From assembly GCA_009823505.1 (NCBI GenBank), contig VZQC01013290.1, positions 93,565-157,564 on the forward strand: a stretch of DNA of 64,000 bases, written 5' to 3'. A program made the translations under genes and the position numbers. Positions 57,421 through 64,000 of the stretch are shown here, one piece after another (the first letter of the stretch is position 1; each line of letters opens with the position of its first letter). Below the pieces are notes generated by a model. The model was not told the origin of the DNA, did no database searches, and saw nothing but the letters and a program-made list of their open reading frames with translations. Source of the DNA: Rhizomys pruinosus (lineage: Eukaryota > Chordata > Mammalia > Rodentia > Spalacidae).

Positions 57421-58479
57421 ACCAGGACACTAACTTCTCAGACACCTTTGGTGGCTCAGGCCTTTTCTCTCCTGGATCTGTGAACATAGCTGATATTCAA
57501 AAGATCTGAATGTGAACTTTTTTTTAATCTCAAAACAAAACAGAGCATATATTTTTAGTTGTTTACATTCTGAATGAAGGGAAAGTTGTGGCTTATAATT
57601 AACACCAACAACAAACAAAACAACAACAAAAAAGTTCATAGGATACCTTCAGAGCAAAAGTAAAATAATCAAAATTAAGGCAATTTGTTGCCTGAAGTAT
57701 TGGTTTCTTTTTTAATGTAGTTCATAGAAGAGATTTATGCTTTCTCATAAATCTTAGATTGTAGAGACATGAACTTCAAGCTATGTCCTCACTAGCATCA
57801 AAGGATGTGGTATTGTTTTTAGTAGAAAATTACCCAGTTTGACTTACATATAAGGGTTTGGTGCCAGGATCCACAAATAAGGGACACCATATGTCATTTA
57901 TTTTTTGTGTTTGTGCACTTAGCAGAACTTTTTTTAGATGTAAAACAATTTTATGCATAACCCAAATTGTACATAGCTCACACTTCTGCTTCTAAACAAA
58001 CAGAAGCTCACACCTGTACTACTTTACAGTTTACCAAGTGCTTAAACATACATTTTCTCTTCTGTTGTTTGACAGAGAAAATTAAGATCAAGTTCTTCTT
58101 TTCCAGAAGGAAGCAAACCCAGACATTAGTCAGTACATTAGTACTACAGAGTGTAGCCCTGAGACTTTAGATCTGCAAAGGGTTTTAAAAATGCAAGTAT
58201 GACATATATTTCAGTTTTCACTACAATTTTCTAGTTTTCCATTTTCTTAGCAAAAAAAGCCTATATTTTCCCCAAAGTAGAATAAAAATGGGAAATACTA
58301 CAGTCATTATACTAACCAAGTGCATGAGAACCACCAGAAACAAAGTCTGTTTTGCAGGTCCTCCACAGTTAACCTATTCAGGACATCAGCACCAGCATGC
58401 AGGTTTTGTTTTGTTTTTGTTTTTGTTTTCTATTTTAGAGAAAACAATGCACGGCATTCCTACTGCCTCCAAGTCTGTG

Positions 58480-58524
<45 letters not shown>

Positions 58525-59835
58525 AGAAAGGCTATAAAGAAAAGCCACCCAAGTTAGGAGTTTCAGGGCCCAATGATCCCACTCCCTGTTAGGGACTTGC
58601 TGACTCTCTTTGGTCTCATCTCTCACCCTTTACTTGTAACTGATTTCTCAGGCCCCACTCTCTTTCCCCCCAATTTCCTTGTACCAGGTACACTGCAAGC
58701 TCTCATTCTCAATTCCTTCCTCTACTGGACAGTTTTCATTGTCAGAACTTCCTGCCCTTACTTTTACATCCTGAAGGTGTTTCTTTACAGTAGATAGGAG
58801 GACTGTAGCTTATATTTACTGCCAGAAGAAGGTCAAGTCTAGTGTCAATTTTCCAGTGAAAAAAAAACAGTGGTAACTGGGACACTTGGCCCTGGAGGCT
58901 TTTCCTCCTGCCACCGGATGCTGATTCAAAGTGGGCAATCTGGCTGGTTACAAATTCAAAGGACACCAATATTAAATTACTAGTTCAAGGAACCAAGTCT
59001 TTTAGAGGTTAAAGTGTTTTTCATTGCATTTGGGGACACTTTTGAGGCTCTGGCTAGGTAATCTATCTGCACACTAGACATTAGATTTCTCTGGCCCAAC
59101 TCCATTGCCTGCAATGGTATTTATCAAAACTACAAATGCCAGCACACTGAATGCCAGTACTGTACCTTGTTGTCCGTATCTAAATATATCATCCCCTAGG
59201 AAAATGGGCCAAAGGTAAATATAAAATAAATCAACAGATTCTTCACAGAAGAAAACAATGAGACTAATTTTCTACAACATGTCACCTGCTCATCAGTTCC
59301 TTGATATTATTACTTCAGTTATTTCAAGGTTAATTAAACTTATACACCATTAGTCGTGGTTTCTTGACTTTAAAAAATCCAAGTTCTAAAAGGTGTAAAC
59401 AAGTGTACGCATAGAATTATTTTTATAAACTTTTGACTTTTTTCTGTGCATCTTATAATAATGAATATTTGGAGGCAGGAAAATGTACATTTAAGTGATT
59501 AGTGGCTATGTGAATTTTGCTGAGATGGCTAGGTGCCCTCTCTATAGGTGATGTAAATGACAAGCTCAAATAATGAGCATTGGACAAGCTCTGTCAGCAT
59601 CTGTATTTTCCAAGTACTGCATATCTTCATTTAATTACTGCTCATTGGTCTAAAAATACAAATCACTCTTTATTAGACATTTCTGAAGCAGGAGAGGGCT
59701 ATTTTGGCAGACTTTCCTACTGTTACTCTTTTGGGAACAATAGTTTCTGTAATAAGTAAGAGTTTTCAAACTCTTTTTCACTTTTTAAAAACACTTCAAT
59801 TGTCTCAGTGACAAAACTTCACCCTACAGACTCCT
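57421..59835. other. Mostly unassigned; possible 3' UTR of the AGGF1 retrocopy
   Basis: This lies downstream of the retrocopy on its own strand, so some of it may derive from the AGGF1 3' UTR. I could not confirm this or find its poly(A) end; the T-run at ~57,519 is one candidate. A diverged L1 3' piece (minus, ~57,825-57,925: GGTGCCAGGATCCACAAATA) and a GT microsatellite lie inside. No ORF of interest. Confidence 0.4.
58482..58523 (+). repeat. (GT)n microsatellite
   Basis: About 20 GT dinucleotides preceded by GTGC. Confidence 0.97.
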
Positions 59836-60935
59836 TCACCTAGGGCGTGTTCCCTGCTTGATCTTTTGGAGGTTTAGTTTCTGGGAAATTTTCAGCAAAC
59901 CTCTCTTGTGCTTTGTCCCAGTTTTTTTTTTTCTCTTGCTCTGGAGGTGAATGTCATCAATTGAGGATGGTTTCTCTGTCCCCAAGCCTGCATGTGTCCC
60001 TCGAAGCTGAAGCAGGATTGGAGTGTTCATTCCTCCCACATCCTTTCCCAGGGCCTCGCCTTTTCTCCAACCCATCTTCTCCAGTATCATCTCTTTGGAA
60101 CATCCCTTCACTTCCAATCTTCTCCCTGTGTTTTCCAGCTCTATCTTTATGTTTTGGATTAGTCAGTGCTTTTCCATCTTCATAGTCTGTATTCTGCAAA
60201 CCAAACTTAACTCTTACTTTCTTTAATGCTTTTCTTCTTCCAAACTCTTTTTCTTCCTTACTTAATGCTGGACCAACAAAAGCTTCATCTTTCTTATCAA
60301 GGCGAAGGTGAGCTCTAACCTGCCCTGGCTCACAGCCATCCCAGGTCTCACTGCCAGGATGAATATGAAAGGGCAGCACAATTTCCCCAATTTTCACTTC
60401 ATCACCATGCTCAAGGACATAAGGGGGCTGAAGAATCTGCTTTCTATTAACAACCATGCCGTTCTGACTGCCCTGATCCACAAGAACATGACTTTGCAAG
60501 TCATGATCAAAATAAGCTTCTGCCTGAAACTTACTGGCGCCAACTTCTGGGATCCTCAGAGTATGTTCCGTATCTCTTTCTCTCCTGATTGTGGCAGGGT
60601 TTACTGTTGTGATAATAAAACGTGATCCAGTCTGCAACACTGGTGATCTAACAATCACCCTAGTACAGGGAGGCCAAACTTTTTCTTCATCTTCATTCTC
60701 TGATTCTTCCACAGATTCCTGGTCTGCACTGGTGGTATCCTCATCATAACTATCCTCACTTGGAGAGTCTGTAATTTTGCCCTCTTCTGGCTCACTATCT
60801 CTCTCTGATTTTCTCATCTTTAAAGGAAGTTGAATTAGCAATGTCCTCCTTAACACGAGATTCTACAGTGTTCCTACTAGCTGGAACAGTGAATTCTAAG
60901 GGACTCCTTTTGTAATGAATATCTATTTTGGCTAA
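59830..60935 (-). pseudogene. AGGF1 (retropseudogene): AGGF1 processed pseudogene (3' half)
   Basis: AGGF1 is an angiogenic factor with an FHA and a G-patch domain. On the minus strand the order is an acidic stretch (SEDSYDEDTTSADQES), the FHA domain (HTLRIPEVGASKFQAE, DQGSQNGMVVN, LEHGDEVKIGE, about 60,600-60,390), the CEPGQVRAHLRLDKKDE block, and the G-patch (EKMGWRKGEALGKD, THAGLGTEKPSSIDD, ~60,090-59,950). These lie on one uninterrupted stretch with no introns, which indicates a retrocopy. It is 5'-truncated, starting about halfway along the parent protein. Defects: a one-base shift at DEKIRER/RKSERDSE (~60,815), a deletion plus frameshift after FQRDD before the G-patch, and a TAG where I expect the conserved Trp near the C-terminus. 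The FHA GR pair reads RR (ATIRRE). Not functional as a protein. Confidence 0.9.
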
Positions 60936-60993
60936 AATATCTATTTTATGAAAGGACAGCAAAATATATTTTAGCCAAAATAGACATTCATTA
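60913..60993. repeat. 28-bp inverted repeat (hairpin) at the retrocopy 5' edge
   Basis: TAATGAATATCTATTTTGGC followed by TAAAATAT (60,913-60,940) pairs with 60,966-60,993 with one mismatch across a 25-bp spacer. It sits where AGGF1 similarity ends. Confidence 0.9.
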
Positions 60994-61008
60994 CTTAACA
61001 GAACTTTT

Positions 61009-61227
61009 TTAATTTTTTTATTATTTTTATGTGTATGAGTGGGCAGTCTGCATGTAGGTTGGTGCAACTGTTTCATGCAATGCCCCAGAGGTCAAAAGAG
61101 GGCATCAGATTCCCCTGTAACTGGAGTTAAAGACAGTTCTCAGCCACCATGTGGGTGCTGGGAATCAAACCCAGGTCCTCTGCAAGAGCAGTTGGCGCTC
61201 TTAACCACTGAGCCATCTCTCCAGCCC
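61009..61227 (-). mobile_element. B2 SINE (older subfamily), minus strand, 14-bp target duplication
   Basis: T-rich start, then GTCTGCATGTAGGTTGGTGC, a single non-duplicated CTGGAGTTA block and CCATCTCTCCAGCCC. TTAACAGAACTTTT flanks it at 60,995-61,008 and 61,228-61,241. Confidence 0.94.
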
Positions 61228-61373
61228 TTAACAGAACTTTTAAAAGCACGTTCAATACTCTTACACATAAAATCAATCAATCAAAAATGTTAAAAAAAAA
61301 AAACCACTCGATGACCACACCTCTGATTCAAGATTTACCTCACAGAATTCCTGCCAGCCTTTGGGGCCTTTTC

Positions 61374-61450
61374 TGGGCTGAGGGTGAAGCTCAGTGGTAC
61401 AGTGTATTCTGATCACATGCAAATTCCTGGATTCAACCTGGAGCAACAAA
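61374..61450 (+). mobile_element. ID-like SINE remnant
   Basis: GGCTGAGGGTGAAGCTCAGTGGTACAG (shown in part), then TGGATTCAACCTGGAGC, keeps the tRNA-like A and B box order of ID elements. It is old and lacks a clear tail. Confidence 0.55.
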
Positions 61451-61574
61451 GCTTAGAAAAAAGGGATTCTAGATAGTGTTCTAATAACAATGGTGGGATC
61501 AGGAGTGAGACAATCCTGAATGTTGGCAATGATGATAAAAGAGCCTTTAAGGATAAATATAAACATACTAGAAC

Positions 61575-61730
61575 TGTGGGATATGGTGCAGCAGCCTTTA
61601 GTCCTAGTACTAGAGAGGTAATGACAGGAAGATCTCTGTGAGCTTAGGACAGCCTGCTCTACATAGTGATTTCCTGGAAAGCCAGAGGTGCATAGTGAGA
61701 CCCTATCTCCAAAAACATAAACGCTAGTAA
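61575..61730 (+). mobile_element. Old B1 SINE
   Basis: GGATATGGTGCAGCAGCCTT, AGGACAGCCTGCTCTACATAG and GTGAGACCCTATCTCCAAAA follow B1 order with high divergence. Confidence 0.75.
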
Positions 61731-62334
61731 AAACAAAAATACCTTTCATGGAAATATGGTACCTGAACTATCCTAGCAAAAGTACTATCTTCTTCATAGT
61801 GATAGACATTATAGAAATATGAACAAGCACAATGCTGGGTTCCTCAGCACCCACTGCTTAATTCCTCACTCTGACCATCTTCTGTTTCATTTTGTATGTA
61901 ATCTCACTGGAGGACAGAGCCTCCATGTTGCTCAAGCTGTCCCCAAACAGCTGCACCCTACCAACCATTCTGCCTCAGGATTCCAAGTGTCATAGAAGAA
62001 CTGCCCCACATCATCCCAGAGTTTATGGAAGTATGTCTATATGAGAACCATAGCTAGTCCTGCACCCACCTGCATTACTGAATTGCCCTCCAGGATGATT
62101 ACAATTGGAGACAACCTTGAACACATTACCAACACTCTAACTAAAAAAAATAAATACACATATATATGTATTTCATCTGGTAAATAGAGTTTGACACTAT
62201 AATGTGTCATAAGACTCATTACGTAGCCTCAACTAGTGGCAAACTCATACTGTTCTGTATGTATATGCATGGTGCTGGGATTACAGGCACTTGACAATGC
62301 CTGGCTAGAATAATCTACTTTGGATCTCTTCTGG
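61731..62334. other. Mostly unassigned, possible ancient B1 scraps
   Basis: Segments near 61,890-62,000 and 62,220-62,310 (GGTGCTGGGATTACAGGCAC) look like reverse-oriented, degraded B1. Nothing else is recognised. Confidence 0.4.
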
Positions 62335-62545
62335 AGAGCATTAGCTGTCAACTTGACACACCCAGGGTTGAGAGAGCCTCAAATTGTTAATCAACTCCAT
62401 TGGACTGGCCTGTGGCCATGTCTATGGGGGCATTTGCTTGATTGGTGAGTGATGTGAAAGGGCCCACCCCACTCTGGGCAGTACATGGCCTGGTCAACTG
62501 GTCTTGTATAAGAGAGTAGGTTGGTATGACATATGGAAACAGACT
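62335..62545 (+). mobile_element. Rodent interspersed repeat fragment (LTR-like, family uncertain)
   Basis: AGCTGTCAACTTGACACACC, CTGGCCTGTGGCCATGTCTA and CTTGATTGGTGAGTGATGTG followed by CTTGTATAAGAG are words of a common rodent repeat that I believe is MaLR/LTR-related. I am not sure of the family name. Confidence 0.4.
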
Positions 62546-62794
62546 CCTACAGTCTCTCAGGACCTCACTCATAGGAACCTACAACAATGATGTCAGCAGG
62601 CACTAGACCCATGCAAACTCCAGCAGAAAAAATCCCAGTACAGAACTGTGGAAATGGGCAGCAGGCCCCAATATTATTCAAAGTAGTATTGGCAGCTGAT
62701 TTCTGCTGGATGAGTAGCAGCTGATCTTCTTAAGGGGAGGGTGGATCTAGATAGGGTGATTAGAACTCAGTGGATGAACTTGCACTGGGGGACC

Positions 62795-62955
62795 TCTAAG
62801 GACACAAAATGAGATGATAGGTCTTCACACAAATGACAGAGTGTATGAATCTCATTGTGGGACTATAGAAGGGAGCCAAGGAGGAGGGGGTATATAGATG
62901 TTTAATATGTTTGTGTGAAACACACAAAAATTCAATAAAAATTACCCCCAAAAGA
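62795..62955 (+). mobile_element. L1-like 3' tail fragment
   Basis: A G-rich stretch (GGGAGCCAAGGAGGAGGGGG) followed by GAAACACACAAAAATTCAATAAAAATT resembles an old L1 3' end. Confidence 0.5.
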
Positions 62956-63232
62956 AAGTAACTAGAACAAACCTCCAACATTTTCTGCCATCTATAAGAT
63001 TGTTCCACAATTTTGCATCCTCATCACCCTCTTCAACCTTGTCCATTCTTTTTCCCTCCTAAACACTAAACTGTACAGTTTCCAGTGATCTTTCAGTTAA
63101 TATTTATAATTAAAAATATTTGCTTTGACAGTAAATACCATAACTGAACAGTACACAAGTATATATCTCCATGAATGTAATATAGATGACACTACTACAT
63201 TATTGTGTGGTCCTTAAAACCATTTCAGAGTT

Positions 63233-64000
63233 TTTAAAAATCTTTTATTGAAGTTTTGTGCATTTCATACATCACTTCTCAGTTCAGTCCAGACTCATTT
63301 CCCCCCATCCCCCCCAAGGTCATGCAGTCTGCCATACATGTCCTGTTTCCCCTTCAGACACTTTCCAAAGTTTTTCAAAGCAGATTATTTTTTTGGAGGG
63401 GGGAAGAACTCTACTGCTCCAGTCAGTTCCCTGTCCCAGTTCTTTTGTTGTTGTTGTTCATCCAACCCATATTTTTTCAACATATGCATTTATGTATGTG
63501 ACACATACTAAAATCATGTCATCTGAAAATAAACTGTATTTTATTTCCAAATCATATATTGGGATTCACATTTTTCTCTTTTAATTTTATATTGATCTAA
63601 AATATGCAAACATACCCTGCACCCTTATACCAAAATTATAAAGTCTGAAAATAAGTAGTAGGTTAATTCTAGAGCCCATTAAGGGATTCACATTCTAAGA
63701 GCACAGTTGCATTTAGATAAAGAGAAATAGAATATCAATGTTACTCAGTTTGCCTTACTTGATTGACAAATGAGGAATATCATTCATTGTTTTTCTGGGA
63801 TTGTGTTACCTCACTTAGCATAGTATCTTCTACTTCCATCCATTTACCTGCAAAGTTCTTGATGTCATCTTTCTTTACCGCTGCATAGAACTTCCATTGT
63901 GGAGATGTACCACATTTTCTCTAATCACTTGTTGGGTGAGGGCCACTTGCGTAGGTTCCACTCTTTGCTATTGTGAAAAGAACTGCAATAAACATGGCTG
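63233..64000 (-). mobile_element. L1 3' end, minus strand, continues beyond the window
   Basis: From the T-rich edge (CTTTTATTGAAGTTTTGTGC) through the C-rich complement of the G tract (CCCCCCATCCCCCCCAAGG) into the 3' UTR and the ORF2 C-terminus (CACTCTTTGCTATTGTGAA). It shares 3' UTR words with the copy at 26,990-27,360, so they are probably the same subfamily. Confidence 0.9.

Overview
This is mammalian nuclear DNA from a muroid rodent. The evidence is the repeat content: tRNA-derived B2 SINEs with intact Pol III A and B boxes, 7SL-derived B1 SINEs, an ID-like SINE, LINE-1 copies with rodent-type G-rich 3' tails and monomeric 5' promoters, and an MT/ORR1-type (MaLR) LTR element. The B2 subfamily does not match the mouse or rat consensus as I remember it, so a non-Mus, non-Rattus muroid is likelier; I cannot name the species. 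I see no intact protein-coding gene. The only host gene I recognise is a broken retrocopy of AGGF1 on the minus strand near 60 kb.

Layout. 1-10.3 kb: a tandem array of about eleven copies of a ~930-bp unit, itself built from ~30-bp monomers that read as ~10-residue Ser-rich peptides in one frame. 10.3-26.3 kb: the same ~30-bp monomer in much more diverged form, with a ~250-bp exon-like module recurring every ~0.7-1.3 kb. A full-length minus-strand L1 (16.4-22.5 kb), several B2s and small retro-insertions interrupt it. 26.3-36.6 kb: nested retroelements, including a 199-bp inverted repeat carrying a GC-rich, CDS-like fragment fused to an L1 3' end, a solo LTR with a 6-bp target duplication inside an older L1, and a 2.2-kb insertion ending in an L1 tail. 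36.6-38.5 kb: AT-rich DNA and a Ser/Pro-rich broken ORF. 38.7-46.7 kb: a plus-strand L1 with its 5' UTR split by a two-LTR MaLR-like element and its ORF2 split by B2 and B1. 46.7-48.2 kb: B2 and a long purine/pyrimidine low-complexity tract ending at the single N (48,166). 48.2-53.3 kb: two indel-rich L1 copies. 53.3-56.9 kb: a large inverted repeat whose left arm alone carries two B2-B1 composite SINEs. 57-64 kb: B1s, the AGGF1 retrocopy, a B2, old SINE/LTR scraps and the 3' end of a minus-strand L1 running off the window.

How it fits together. Nothing here works as an operon or pathway. L1-encoded machinery plausibly made most of the insertions (B1, B2, the AGGF1 retrocopy, the chimeric inserts), and many have target-site duplications visible by eye. 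The parts least explained by known repeat families are the hierarchical 30-bp/930-bp array with its exon-like modules (1-26 kb), the 53.3-56.9 kb palindrome, and the B2-B1 composites. Parts of 15.7-16.3 kb and 48.2-55.2 kb carry single-base indels that look like uncorrected long-read sequence, so reading frames there should not be trusted.
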